A stretch of 64,000 nucleotides of DNA from contig NZ_CP072985.1 in the NCBI RefSeq assembly GCF_024397795.1, positions 186,001 to 250,000 on the forward strand. Direction: 5' to 3'. Source of the stretch: Lactobacillus intestinalis (GTDB lineage Bacteria; Bacillota; Bacilli; Lactobacillales; Lactobacillaceae). Under the pieces are notes generated by a model. It had not been told where the DNA came from. It searched no databases and worked only from the letters and a program-made list of their open reading frames with translations. A program made the position numbers and the translations under genes. Positions 25,389 through 34,405 of this stretch are shown here, piece after piece (positions within the stretch are counted from its first letter, which is position 1; every line of letters begins with the position of its first letter).

Positions 25389-26198
25389 ATGGATTTAGAA
25401 ATATTAAAACAAAAATTGAACAATTCTCAAGCTCTATATTCAGATGAAGAAACGAATTGGCTTTTAGATAATATTGGAGATTCTAAGAGTGAAATACGAG
25501 ATGATTTAGTTTGTAATAGTTTGGGCGCTGGTTTTTTAGAAGAAAAATTTACTGAACGGCAAATTTTATTTTTGATAAAGCAACTTAGAAGAAAAAATCT
25601 CTTGTTTTATTGCATTAAAGAAAGCAGAGAAGCAACGCTAACTAGATCTTTTACGTGCTTATTGTGGGATTTAATTATTCGAACAAATAATGATAGAAAA
25701 TCTCGTTACTATCAGGTTTTAAATAAGAATGAAGAGCGACAAATATTTGAAGATTTAATCAAGTATTTGGAAAATGAACATGATTTTACTGGTTTCTCTC
25801 CAAAATATGGTTGGGTGCATGCAGTAGCACATTGCTCAGATGCATTATCAGACAGCATACTTTGTGATAATTTTGATCAAAAAATGGTAGCTGATTTTTT
25901 ATTAGCTGTTAAGGAAATGTTGGATAAGGTGGATAGACGTTTTATTAACGGGGAAGAATATCGTTTAGCCGATGTTTTTGTAAATGGATTTAAAGCAAAT
26001 AAGATCAATTCTGGTAGTTTTGTTAATTGGATTGAAGCTTTTACTTTTGACCCTTATTCAGATGAACTTTTAGAATATTATCGATTTAATAATCTGAAAT
26101 CATTATTGCAGGATATATATGTAAAGTTAAATTCTATTTCATTGCTTGATCCTAGTGTAAAAGAAATAGTAGAGAAAAAATTTAATAGTGAATACTGA
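25389..26198 (+). CDS. DUF2785-family protein
   Basis: The 269-residue protein is mostly helical and soluble. The block GFSPKYGWVHAVAHCSDALS, with its W-V-H-x-x-A-H core, is the hallmark of DUF2785, and the preceding RKNLLFYCIKESREATLTRS is also family-like. No activity is established for this family; the conserved His/Asp residues could bind a metal or phosphate. It lies 4 bp after the acetyltransferase and 11 bp before a MazG-like gene, so it belongs to the same transcript of probable detoxification or nucleotide-cleaning genes. Confidence 0.7.
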   Translation: MDLEILKQKLNNSQALYSDEETNWLLDNIGDSKSEIRDDLVCNSLGAGFLEEKFTERQILFLIKQLRRKNLLFYCIKESREATLTRSFTCLLWDLIIRTNNDRKSRYYQVLNKNEERQIFEDLIKYLENEHDFTGFSPKYGWVHAVAHCSDALSDSILCDNFDQKMVADFLLAVKEMLDKVDRRFINGEEYRLADVFVNGFKANKINSGSFVNWIEAFTFDPYSDELLEYYRFNNLKSLLQDIYVKLNSISLLDPSVKEIVEKKFNSEY

Positions 26199-26209
26199 GG
26201 ATTGAAATT

Positions 26210-26512
26210 ATGATTATAGATACGAAGAAATTACAAAAAGCAGTTATTGAGAACAAGAAAAAACATAATTTTAATACTACTGATGTTAAGTTTGAGCTTC
26301 TTTTGTTGTATGGCGAAGTGAATGAACTGTTTCAAGCGTGGCTTAAAGAGGACCAAGAAAATATCAATGAAGAGCTGGCTGATGTAGCCATTTTTCTATT
26401 AGGAATTTCTGAAATGCTTGGGAGTGATCTTGGTGAAAACATTGTTAAGAAAATGGCGATTAATGCAAAACGAAAATATGTGCATGGAAAGAAGATAAGT
26501 ACTGATGACTAA
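26210..26512 (+). CDS. MazG-like nucleotide pyrophosphohydrolase
   Basis: The 100-residue protein has the all-alpha MazG/dUTPase-like signature: LLLLYGEVNELFQAWLKED for the E-x-x-E helix and NINEELADVAIFLLGISEML for the E-x-x-D helix, together giving the four acidic Mg2+ ligands, then NAKRKYVHGKK. Such enzymes hydrolyse non-canonical (d)NTPs to NMP and pyrophosphate. It sits inside the 24603-27880 run and its end overlaps the next start by eight bases. Confidence 0.82.
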   Translation: MIIDTKKLQKAVIENKKKHNFNTTDVKFELLLLYGEVNELFQAWLKEDQENINEELADVAIFLLGISEMLGSDLGENIVKKMAINAKRKYVHGKKISTDD

Positions 26513-26864
26513 GATAGAACTTACTCGTTTTAGAATTAAAAAAGGGAAAGAAGCTAAAGCACAAGAGTGGATGGATTTTTTAAATGAACATCATGCTGAT
26601 ACTGTAGCCACAATGGCTGGTGAAAAGATGTATATTGAGAGTGTGTTCAAAGAAAAAAATCCAGATGGATATACATATTTTTACTGGTATTCAGTTCAAG
26701 GCGAAGGCGGAAATGCTGTTGAAGAATCAGAAAGCTATATTGATAAGAAACATATTGAATATTGGGACGAATGTATTGATATGGAATATAAGCCAGTTGA
26801 TATGAAACTAGAAGAGAGTTTAATTGCACCAAATATTGAGAAGGTAATTGAAAGGGATGCGTAA
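26505..26864 (+). CDS. DUF6176-like small protein
   Basis: This 119-residue soluble protein starts MTKIELTRFRIKKGKEAKAQ and contains EKMYIESVFKEKNPDGYTYF followed by YIDKKHIEYWDECID. The pattern, a ferredoxin-like alpha/beta barrel half with a conserved Glu-rich centre, matches the DUF6176 group of dimeric barrel proteins seen in lactobacilli. No function is known. It overlaps the MazG-like gene upstream and is 6 bp from the next small membrane gene. Confidence 0.6.
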   Translation: MTKIELTRFRIKKGKEAKAQEWMDFLNEHHADTVATMAGEKMYIESVFKEKNPDGYTYFYWYSVQGEGGNAVEESESYIDKKHIEYWDECIDMEYKPVDMKLEESLIAPNIEKVIERDA

Positions 26865-26870
26865 TGTTAA

Positions 26871-27080
26871 ATGAAAGCATGGAAAATTAGTGGAGGTATT
26901 GTCTTACTTTTATATGTAGTTATTAGTGTATTTATTTGTATTAGAAAAGTTGATGGAGCAGGTGTAGTACAGACGCTAGAAATGAGAAATATTACTTTAA
27001 TTATCTGGGGGGTATTTGGATTAATCATTTTAATAGGTTATCTAATTTGGCTGGCAATTTTAAAGCATAGTAAAAAGTAG
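26871..27080 (+). CDS. Small two-helix membrane protein
   Basis: The 69 residues hold two hydrophobic helices (ISGGIVLLLYVVISVFICI and LIIWGVFGLIILIGYLIWLA) with a short polar loop between and a Lys-rich end. AGGGATG within the previous gene can act as ribosome binding site. No family was recognised. Its position between a DUF6176 gene and a tyrosine phosphatase gene, with very short gaps, marks it as part of the same operon. Confidence 0.55.
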   Translation: MKAWKISGGIVLLLYVVISVFICIRKVDGAGVVQTLEMRNITLIIWGVFGLIILIGYLIWLAILKHSKK

Positions 27081-27088
27081 GGAATAAT

Positions 27089-27880
27089 ATGTACTCAAAT
27101 CTATTATCAATCGCAACAGCTATTAATCCGCGTGAACTAGGTGGATTAACAGGTTTTAATAATCGCAAAATAAAAATGCATCGGCTTCTTAGAACCGGTG
27201 ATCTTAGTAAGATGTCGCAAGAAGACAAGCAATTTCTAAAGAATTACGGCGTTGTTAAAGTTATTGATCTACGTTCAAAATCAGAAAGCACTTCTCATCC
27301 TGATCCTCAAATCGACGGCATTCAAAATATTTCTATACCACTTTCCAGCGAAGAAGGAACATTAGGTGGAGAAAGTAATTTAACTCAAGAAGCAAAGTTA
27401 TATAATGAGAATCCGCATGCTGCATTTAAAATGATGTGTGATCATTATAGAGATCATGTTGTTGCGGCACATGATCAAGAAACTGTTCGTCAAGTATTGA
27501 AAATATTGTCTGAAACTAAAGAAGGAACGATTCTTTTCCATTGTACTGAAGGAAAAGACCGGACTGGCTTTGTTGCTTTGTTTATTTTGTATACTTTAGG
27601 CGTTGATCTTGAAACGATTCGTCAAGACTACTTGGTGTCTAATTCGGTTCTGTCTTCTTACCGAGCAGAACGTGATAAAAAGTTTGAAAATGCAGGCGAA
27701 AACCTTACCTTTAGGAGCAATATGCGAATCTTGAGCTCTGCTTCTGATTCTTTTTTTGATACGATATTACTTACAATCGAAGAGCAGTATCAAAACATGG
27801 ATGCATATTTGAGAAATGTGTTGGATGTGACACCTGAATTAAGAGATCGTTTACGTGAGCTTTATTTAGAGGAAAAGTAA
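27089..27880 (+). CDS. Tyrosine-protein phosphatase
   Basis: The 263-residue protein carries the C-x5-R active site HCTEGKDRTG (Cys near residue 152). The N-terminal NPRELGGLTGFNNRKIKMHRLLRTGDL and VVKVIDLRSKSE blocks match the bacterial Y_phosphatase3/LipA-like family. Members dephosphorylate phosphotyrosine or phosphoinositides. There is no signal peptide, so it is cytosolic here. It is the last gene of the 24603-27880 run. The adjacent genes suggest a house-cleaning context rather than capsule control, since no tyrosine kinase is nearby. Confidence 0.9.
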   Translation: MYSNLLSIATAINPRELGGLTGFNNRKIKMHRLLRTGDLSKMSQEDKQFLKNYGVVKVIDLRSKSESTSHPDPQIDGIQNISIPLSSEEGTLGGESNLTQEAKLYNENPHAAFKMMCDHYRDHVVAAHDQETVRQVLKILSETKEGTILFHCTEGKDRTGFVALFILYTLGVDLETIRQDYLVSNSVLSSYRAERDKKFENAGENLTFRSNMRILSSASDSFFDTILLTIEEQYQNMDAYLRNVLDVTPELRDRLRELYLEEK

Positions 27881-27982
27881 GTTTTAGAAAAACATTTTTA
27901 TAAAGTAATATATGATTTTCGATCATAGTTTTTAACTTAACAGTCATTAGACAGAAGCGACCTTACAAAAGGAGGAAGAGGA

Positions 27983-28276
27983 ATGGAATTAGAAGTGCAT
28001 ATGCTTGTCCCTTATTTATTGGCCACCGTATATTTTGTTTTTCAAGATTGGTTTCAAAATATCGCTTTAAAATGGTATGGTATCGCAATAGTTGCGATTG
28101 TGACTATTTGTTGGATATTTAGTATACGAGTCCATCTTAATATAATTCAGATTAGTGCAGAGCTGGTTCAAATAATATTAGCTTACTTTTTATTAACAAG
28201 AAAATTCAGTAAATTAACTACTTTTGGATTAATTATGATAATCGGTGTTGTAACTACAGTGGCTATTTTTTATTAA
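27983..28276 (+). CDS. Small membrane protein
   Basis: The 97-residue product has three to four hydrophobic segments (LVPYLLATVYFVF, WYGIAIVAIVTICWIFSI, AELVQIILAYFLL, FGLIMIIGVVTTVAIFY). A very strong AAAAGGAGG ribosome binding site precedes ATG 27983. No family was recognised. It is separated from the phosphatase by 102 bp and from the large nuclease-ATPase gene by a promoter, so it is probably its own transcript. Confidence 0.55.
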   Translation: MELEVHMLVPYLLATVYFVFQDWFQNIALKWYGIAIVAIVTICWIFSIRVHLNIIQISAELVQIILAYFLLTRKFSKLTTFGLIMIIGVVTTVAIFY

Positions 28277-28292
28277 TTTTTGGAAAAACAAA

Positions 28293-28321
28293 TTAAAGAT
28301 AAAAATAAACTATGATATAAT
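28293..28321 (+). promoter_or_regulatory. Promoter of the PLD-ATPase gene
   Basis: An extended -10, TGATATAAT (TATAAT at 28316-28321), has a -35-like TTAAAG at 28293-28298, 17 bp upstream. The coding start is about 55 bp further on. Confidence 0.55.
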
Positions 28322-28377
28322 TTCTATGTAAATAATGCGAACATATGTGCGAAAAAATAAAAAGAAAGGGGATAAAT

Positions 28378-30576
28378 ATGCTAACAATTTATGATTTAAA
28401 GAATAATGTAATGCTTAAACAACCAGATTTCTTTAAGTTGGTCGAAGGATATGACTCTTTTAAGGGAGTTAGTTTTGTTGGAAGTTTTAAAATAATAGAG
28501 AAAGAGCTTTTGCCACGCTTTAAACAGATTGATCTAATTTTAGGGATGGAAGATCAGAAAACTGGTAAGAATTTAGATCAATTATTAAATGTCTCTAATA
28601 AAGTAAAACAGCTATTGTCTTTAAGTCGAGATTCGGACTTTTTAGATCGAATTGAAAATCAAACTTTAAATTTAAGATTCACTAAGGATGAACTTTTTCA
28701 TAGTAAATATTTTATTATTGAAAATGATACTAATTTTATTATCTTCAATGGTTCAATGAATCTTACTAAAAAAGCTTTAAAACAGAATCATGAAATGCTT
28801 TGGATGTATGAAGGTAAGAAAAATGATCTACAGGATTTAAAAATCTATGAAGAGCATCAAAAGCTTTTTAAGAAAAATTTCGAAGAAGATAGTGTTGAAT
28901 ACTTAGATAGAAAAATTATCAATAATCTATATGGTAAAACTAAAAAGCAAATTACTGCAATTATTGCAGATGAAGTAGTAGATAAAGTCCAACAAAATAT
29001 TGTTGAAGTAAATCCGGAGGATATTGTAAAGATTACTAAGGATGCGGCTAGAAAAGAAGAAACTTATGAGCTCCATCCTGAGACTGTTCAAAAAGTAGCT
29101 AAGCAACTTTTTACGGAAAAGGGTAATAAACGAAGAAATGAAGAAAAGGTCCGTGAAGAAGTTAAAAAAATTGTCTATCAAGACTTTAGTGATGCATCTC
29201 AAAACCGTGTAATAAAAGCTAGCACTCTATATCCTAAACCAGTTTGGGCTTATAAAGATAATAATATTATTGTTGAAGATACAAACACTAATTTATTTCA
29301 TTCGCTTGAAGTTAATTCGGACATAGTTAGTGAGGATGATGTTCGTACTTTTGTTAGAATTATTGAAAGCTTTAAATTGAATAAGGTAAAAGATGAAAGT
29401 CACCAGGCACTTTCTGCATTTATTTATCTGATGACTGCTCCAATGATTTGGAAAATTCGTGAAATTTATCGTAAATCTAATTTTTCAAAAAGTGCTGATC
29501 AGATTCCTCTTTCGATGGTGTTAATTGGACGAGGCACTACTGGGAAAACGTTGTTGGTGCGAGATTATTTTAAAAAATTTACTGGAGACAAGTCTCATAG
29601 TTTGCAATACACTGAAATTAATGATGGTAATGGTGCTAGAACTGATAAAGCAGTTAGATTTTTAGACAATTATTTGCATTCTCAACGTTTTATTTCTCCG
29701 ATGATTGTCGATGAATTGAATAGTAATTTTTTACATAGTAAAGTGGCTCTTAATGCGATTAAGCAATGGTCTAATACTATTAAAGGAATTCATAATGTTA
29801 ATATCTTTGCGATGAACCATAATGCAGGTAGTAAAGAAATTAACAATCTTGAAGAAATTACCAAGCGTGTATATTACTTATCCTTTGAAGCTCCATGGCT
29901 TCCATCAAATCAACAAGAAATTAACTATAATATGTTAATTAATGATAATAATGACCGTATTTATCGCTATGTAGTTTCTGAACTCAATAAGCGTTTAGTA
30001 CATCTTACAGGTGAAGAAGAGGCAAATCTAATCGAAGATTATTTGAGCTTAACGAAAGAAATCTTAGGAAATCTTTTGAAGAAATATGGCTATTATGATC
30101 GCCTAAAGAATATTTTAGGAGCTAACTACGATTATAAAATTGATCGCAACCGTATTACATGGAAAATGTTAATTCTTGATGATCATTATGAACATATTGC
30201 GTTTACTGATGGAGATGATAAGTATTTCCATGTTTCAAAAGCAATTTTTAATGATTTTAAAGCCAATGGATATGAGAATATTAATCAAACTCTAGATAAT
30301 TACTTTAATATGTTCCCACGAGAAGGCGGTATTGCAATTGAGCAATACGGTAATGGAATGCGTCTTGATATTGACAAGTTTGATAAGTTCATTGGTGAGC
30401 CATTAATTAGAAAGCACTATGAACGAATACATAAAGATGAAAAGCAGCAAGATACTGTGACAGCTTTAATTAAAGCTCAAGTTGAACAGAACAAGATAAT
30501 AGTTGAAAAGTTAACTGAGCAAAAAGAGCAAGAAAATAAGAAAAAAGGTTTTATTTCTCGTCTATTTAATCGTTAG
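28378..30576 (+). CDS. PLD-type nuclease fused to AAA+-like ATPase
   Basis: The start is set at ATG 28378, after AGAAAGGGG. The 732-residue protein begins with a phospholipase-D-type domain: HSK at 108-110, then IIFNGSMNLTKKAL with N124/S126 and NHE at 137-139, the H-x-K...G-S-x-N-x-T...N-x-E pattern of HKD-family nucleases. A charged, probably coiled linker follows (about 180-275), then a P-loop ATPase with Walker A GRGTTGKT (384-391), Walker B PMIVDEL (441-447), a sensor-like FAMNHN (478-483) and TKRVYYL as a possible Arg finger. The end is a Gln/Glu/Lys helix with basic residues. A nuclease gated by an ATPase suggests anti-phage defence, but no named system was recognised. Confidence 0.72.
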   Translation: MLTIYDLKNNVMLKQPDFFKLVEGYDSFKGVSFVGSFKIIEKELLPRFKQIDLILGMEDQKTGKNLDQLLNVSNKVKQLLSLSRDSDFLDRIENQTLNLRFTKDELFHSKYFIIENDTNFIIFNGSMNLTKKALKQNHEMLWMYEGKKNDLQDLKIYEEHQKLFKKNFEEDSVEYLDRKIINNLYGKTKKQITAIIADEVVDKVQQNIVEVNPEDIVKITKDAARKEETYELHPETVQKVAKQLFTEKGNKRRNEEKVREEVKKIVYQDFSDASQNRVIKASTLYPKPVWAYKDNNIIVEDTNTNLFHSLEVNSDIVSEDDVRTFVRIIESFKLNKVKDESHQALSAFIYLMTAPMIWKIREIYRKSNFSKSADQIPLSMVLIGRGTTGKTLLVRDYFKKFTGDKSHSLQYTEINDGNGARTDKAVRFLDNYLHSQRFISPMIVDELNSNFLHSKVALNAIKQWSNTIKGIHNVNIFAMNHNAGSKEINNLEEITKRVYYLSFEAPWLPSNQQEINYNMLINDNNDRIYRYVVSELNKRLVHLTGEEEANLIEDYLSLTKEILGNLLKKYGYYDRLKNILGANYDYKIDRNRITWKMLILDDHYEHIAFTDGDDKYFHVSKAIFNDFKANGYENINQTLDNYFNMFPREGGIAIEQYGNGMRLDIDKFDKFIGEPLIRKHYERIHKDEKQQDTVTALIKAQVEQNKIIVEKLTEQKEQENKKKGFISRLFNR

Positions 30577-30627
30577 CAATTATGCTGAACCTAAGTTATA
30601 AACTATAATTAACTTGAGGTGAAGAAA

Positions 30628-31374
30628 ATGGAGACTACAATTAAACGTGATGGTCTAAACTTACATGGTTTACTTGAGGGAACCGAGAAGGTTGAAAATG
30701 ATACGATTGCTATTTTAATGCATGGTTTTAAAGGTGATTTGGGTTATGATGACAGTAAGATTTTGTATGCTCTCTCTCACTACTTAAATGATCAAGGCCT
30801 TCCAACAATTCGGTTTGACTTTGATGGGTGCGGAAAAAGTGATGGTAAATTTGAAGATATGACTGTCTACAGCGAAATCCTAGATGGAATAAAAATATTG
30901 GATTATGTTCGTAATACTGTTAAGGCAAAACATATCTATTTAGTGGGACACTCGCAAGGTGGAGTAGTAGCGTCAATGCTGGCTGGATATTATCGAGATG
31001 TTATTGAAAAATTGGCTTTACTCGCTCCTGCAGCAACTCTTAAATCTGATGCTTTAGATGGAGTTTGTCAGGGCAGTACTTATGATCCAATGCATATCCC
31101 TGAAACTGTCAATGTTGGTGGTTTTGAAGTGGGCGGAGCTTACTTTAGAACTGCTCAATTATTACCGATTTATCAAACAGCAGAACATTATAATAGGGAA
31201 GTTTTATTGATTCATGGCTTAGCAGATAAAGTTGTGTCACCTAATGCCTCAAGAAAATTCCATACACTTTTGCCTAAAAGTGAGCTCCATTTAATTCCAG
31301 ATGAGGGTCATATGTTTAACGGAAAAAATAGACCTGAAGTATTAAAATTAGTTAGTGAGTTTTTAATAAAATAA
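30628..31374 (+). CDS. Alpha/beta hydrolase, cinnamoyl (feruloyl) esterase-like
   Basis: ATG 30628 is preferred because GAGGTG lies 6 bp upstream. The 248-residue protein has the nucleophile elbow GHSQGG (S109), Asp at HGLADKVVSPNAS (D200) and His at EGHMF (H228), plus the oxyanion-side HGF. RFDFDGCGKSDGKFEDMTV and LLAPAATLKSDAL closely resemble the L. johnsonii cinnamoyl esterases that release hydroxycinnamic acids from plant esters. It is cytosolic, without a signal peptide. It is monogenic and followed by a strong terminator. The exact substrate is inferred from family resemblance. Confidence 0.88.
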   Translation: METTIKRDGLNLHGLLEGTEKVENDTIAILMHGFKGDLGYDDSKILYALSHYLNDQGLPTIRFDFDGCGKSDGKFEDMTVYSEILDGIKILDYVRNTVKAKHIYLVGHSQGGVVASMLAGYYRDVIEKLALLAPAATLKSDALDGVCQGSTYDPMHIPETVNVGGFEVGGAYFRTAQLLPIYQTAEHYNREVLLIHGLADKVVSPNASRKFHTLLPKSELHLIPDEGHMFNGKNRPEVLKLVSEFLIK

Positions 31375-31389
31375 AAGTATATTATTACG

Positions 31390-31428
31390 ATAAGCAGAGA
31401 TTAGTTAGTGGATCTCTGCTTATTTTTT
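31390..31428 (+). terminator. Intrinsic terminator
   Basis: ATAAGCAGAGAT (31390-31401) pairs perfectly with ATCTCTGCTTAT (31412-31423), followed by five T residues. Confidence 0.9.
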
Positions 31429-31522
31429 ATGAATATTTTTTATGATTTTGCTCTTGAAATATTAAATAAGCTTAAGTAAAATTTAATATAATTTAACAAT
31501 TAAGAAAAGAGGAGCACCATAT

Positions 31523-32044
31523 ATGAAACATATTGCATTTGTTTTACATCGTTTTTCAACTGGAAATAAGAAAATTGAATTAGTTTTACCAGAAGTCTGG
31601 CAAGCCGCTTCTCTGTTTGATCAACTTCAAAAGAATTTTGTTGAATTTTCTAAATATTTAGAGTGGATTGAAAAAATTAAGTCTGCTAAAGATGAAGCTG
31701 CATCAATTAAAATGTTTCAAGAAAAGATGGTTGCTGGGGAGGCATTCAATTTAGTTATCTTAGTTGATGGTGTCCCTAGTGGAATGATTGATTTGCACGA
31801 ATTGAATCAAAGATCAGGTGAAGTAGGTTATTGGCTTTCTGGGGATGCGCAGCATTTAGGAATTATGACCAAATCGGTTGAGTTTTTAGTAGAGTATGCT
31901 TTTAAACAGCTGAATTTAGAATTTTTAATTTTACGAACGGCTCAGGATAATTTAGCTAGTCAACATGTGGCCCAGCGTGCAGGATTTCAGTATGTGAAAG
32001 ATGATAAAAATAATCATAAAGTCTTTGTATTAAAGAACGAGTAA
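31523..32044 (+). CDS. GNAT acetyltransferase, RimL-like
   Basis: The 173-residue protein resembles ribosomal-protein-serine acetyltransferases: IELVLPEVWQAASLFDQLQ near the start, SGMIDLHELNQRSGEVGYWLSGDAQHLG for the core strands and acetyl-CoA loop, and FLILRTAQDNLASQHVAQRAGFQ near the end. It probably acetylates an N-terminal or small-molecule amine. AAAAGAGGAGC precedes ATG 31523. It is the first of two GNAT genes 17 bp apart. Confidence 0.85.
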   Translation: MKHIAFVLHRFSTGNKKIELVLPEVWQAASLFDQLQKNFVEFSKYLEWIEKIKSAKDEAASIKMFQEKMVAGEAFNLVILVDGVPSGMIDLHELNQRSGEVGYWLSGDAQHLGIMTKSVEFLVEYAFKQLNLEFLILRTAQDNLASQHVAQRAGFQYVKDDKNNHKVFVLKNE

Positions 32045-32061
32045 AATCAGGAGGAACAGGT

Positions 32062-32559
32062 ATGGAATTTAAGAAGATAACAAACAAAAATTTATGGGAT
32101 GTTGTCAATCTTCAAGTTAAAGCAAATCAAAAGACATATGTTGCGACTAATACAGTTAGTTTATTAGAAGCTTATGCTACCCAGAATGAAAATGAACGAG
32201 TTGAAACTTTTGCTGTGTATGAAAAAGATATATTAGTTGGTTTTATTATGATTAACTTTAATGTATTCAATTGGGACGGAGCACCAAAAGTAGCTCGTAA
32301 TAATTATTGTATCTGGCGATTTATGATTGACCAAAGATATCAAGGAAAAGGATTGGGCAAAAAAGCACTAAATAAACTTATTGATTATATAAGAGCAAAG
32401 CCTCTAAGCGAAGGTAAAAAAATATATTTGTCCTATGTACCTGGAAACGAATGGGCGGAGAAATTATACAAAGAAGCTGGGTTTGTTCCGAACGGAGAAA
32501 AAGATGAGGAAGAAATTGTGTTAGTACTCGATTTAGGTGGTGAAAATAATGACAGATAA
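32062..32559 (+). CDS. GNAT acetyltransferase, polyamine/diamine type
   Basis: The 165-residue protein has the GNAT core with the acetyl-CoA loop RYQGKGLGKKAL and the C-terminal YVPGNEWAEKLYKEAGFVPNG. NYCIWRFMIDQRYQGKG is the arrangement seen in spermine/spermidine acetyltransferases such as BltD, so a polyamine substrate is plausible. AGGAGGAACAG precedes the ATG. Its 3' end overlaps the Nudix gene start by 11 bases, so the two are coupled. Confidence 0.83.
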   Translation: MEFKKITNKNLWDVVNLQVKANQKTYVATNTVSLLEAYATQNENERVETFAVYEKDILVGFIMINFNVFNWDGAPKVARNNYCIWRFMIDQRYQGKGLGKKALNKLIDYIRAKPLSEGKKIYLSYVPGNEWAEKLYKEAGFVPNGEKDEEEIVLVLDLGGENNDR

Positions 32560-33163
32560 ACTTGTTGATTGGGCTATTCGTCTTCAAAGCTTAGCGCAAG
32601 CTGGATTAACATATGGAAAAGATAATTTTGACCTTGAGCGTTATCAAGAAATCCGCGATATTTCGGCTGAAATGGTGGCTGAGAAGGCAGGTTTGTCAAT
32701 TGAGAAGGTAAAAAATCTATTTTGTAATGAAGTAGGCTATCAAACTCCTAAGATAGGAACTCGGGCAGCTATTTTTAAAGATAGTAAAATGTTGCTGGTT
32801 CAAGAAAGTGATGGCTTATGGTCAATTCCAGGTGGTTGGTGTGAGGTAAATCTATCAGTTAAAGAGAATGTGATTAAAGAAATCAAGGAAGAGGCTGGCA
32901 TTGATATTACAGTTGAAAAATTAATTGCAATTCATGATAGTAATAAGCACTATAAAGGGATGTATCCTTATGGAATTAGCACAGTATTTTTCTTATGTAA
33001 GCCGGTTGGTGGAAGCTTTAAAGAAAACGATGAAACTATTGCAAGTGGTTATTTTGCGTTGGATAATTTACCCGAGTTGAGTGAAGATAAGGGATCACGT
33101 GAACAGGTAGAAATGTGCTTTAAGGCATATCATGATCCATATTGGCAAGCGGAGTTTGAATAG
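32549..33163 (+). CDS. Nudix hydrolase with Nudix_N_2 domain
   Basis: ATG 32549 is chosen, with AGGTGGTG just upstream inside the preceding gene. The 204-residue protein has an N-terminal helical Nudix-associated domain (about 1-65) and a Nudix box at 95-118 (GGWCEV ... KEIKEEAGI). The first Glu of the box is replaced by Leu102, while the metal-binding E-x-x-E-E is intact. Proteins of this layout hydrolyse ADP-ribose or related nucleoside diphosphates. The gene ends the GNAT-GNAT-Nudix run before an MFS gene. Confidence 0.87.
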   Translation: MTDKLVDWAIRLQSLAQAGLTYGKDNFDLERYQEIRDISAEMVAEKAGLSIEKVKNLFCNEVGYQTPKIGTRAAIFKDSKMLLVQESDGLWSIPGGWCEVNLSVKENVIKEIKEEAGIDITVEKLIAIHDSNKHYKGMYPYGISTVFFLCKPVGGSFKENDETIASGYFALDNLPELSEDKGSREQVEMCFKAYHDPYWQAEFE

Positions 33164-33202
33164 GAATAAGTTTATGTAGCAGTAAAAAAATAAAGAGGAT
33201 TG

Positions 33203-34402
33203 ATGATTATGAAATCAAAAAGTGTAAGCTTTAAAATTGCAGTTTTATTTTTAACTTTTACGGCAGTGTTTACACTATTCCGATCATCAATGTCAGGAAT
33301 ATTTTCATTATTCTATGCTAAAAATGGTATCCCGAATGCTAATATTAGTTCAATAAAATCCTTTCAAAATATTGGTATCATGCTGGGGTTGCTACCAGCT
33401 GGATATTTAGCAGATAGAATTGGAAGATTAAAAGTTCTAGCTTTATCTTCCATAGTTATTGCAAGTAGTTTTTTAATCCTAATTCTATTTAGAAACTTTT
33501 TATTCTTTTCTTTAGCAGAACTCTTATATGGAATTGGACTTGCACTTAATTCTGGAACACTCATTGCCTATATAACTGACTTGCAAGAGCAAAATCATCT
33601 TTCTCCGAATAGCAAATTAATGGGGATGCAAGTTATCATCCTAAATTTAACCACCTTAATAGGTGGAAATATTGGTACCGGGCTCTTTGCAATTACAGAT
33701 ACTGCACCAGTTTGGTTTGCATTGATTGGCTTAGGATTATATCCTGCGTTTATTTTTTTCATGATACAGTTTTTATCTTTTTCGGATAATAAGGCATCAC
33801 ATAAGCGGAAAAATAATATTAAAAATATTGCTAGTTTCTTTAAAAAAAGAAATTTCTGGATATTGTTGTTGCTGAATATTGGATATGATTGTGGAACGCA
33901 ATTTATTCTAATATATTGGTCGATTATCTACGTTAAAAAATTAGGCTTTAATTTATCTCTTGTCTATACCTTGTTTATGTGTGCACTTATTTTAGGGTCG
34001 CTTATATTTAATAGGATATCAACATTTGCTAGTTCAAGAAGTATTACGATATTAAATACAGTGTGCATGATTTTGGTGTTTGTTCTGAGTGGAATTATAG
34101 AAAATAAATATTTGTTGTTGCCCCTTTTTCTATTAATTGAATTACTAATGGGGATGATGTCAGGACAGATTTTTGCTACTAGTAATGAAGCAATTTATGG
34201 AGAAAGCAACAAATCTACTATGCTTTCGACAGTTTCATTTATTACTGAAATTTTAGTCAGTCTTTCTCTATTTGTAAGTAACGCAATTATGAAGTGGGCT
34301 GGAAATTTAAAAGTGATGTTTTTTGTATCAGCAGCTTACTTTAGCATTGTTTTATTAATAATTCCGTTGATAAAGCAGAAGAAAGAGTTAAGTGCAAAAT
34401 AA
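33203..34402 (+). CDS. MFS transporter
   Basis: The roughly 400-residue protein has twelve hydrophobic segments and the loop 2-3 motif GYLADRIGRLKVLALSS, the major facilitator signature G-x-L-a-D-r-x-G-r-k. The first helix region reads FKIAVLFLTFTAVFTLFRSS. ATG 33203 and ATG 33209 are both possible after AGAGG (33194-33198); the difference is two residues. The substrate is not evident; multidrug export is common in this group. It follows the Nudix gene by 40 bp and may be read with it. Confidence 0.87.
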   Translation: MIMKSKSVSFKIAVLFLTFTAVFTLFRSSMSGIFSLFYAKNGIPNANISSIKSFQNIGIMLGLLPAGYLADRIGRLKVLALSSIVIASSFLILILFRNFLFFSLAELLYGIGLALNSGTLIAYITDLQEQNHLSPNSKLMGMQVIILNLTTLIGGNIGTGLFAITDTAPVWFALIGLGLYPAFIFFMIQFLSFSDNKASHKRKNNIKNIASFFKKRNFWILLLLNIGYDCGTQFILIYWSIIYVKKLGFNLSLVYTLFMCALILGSLIFNRISTFASSRSITILNTVCMILVFVLSGIIENKYLLLPLFLLIELLMGMMSGQIFATSNEAIYGESNKSTMLSTVSFITEILVSLSLFVSNAIMKWAGNLKVMFFVSAAYFSIVLLIIPLIKQKKELSAK

Positions 34403-34405
34403 AAA

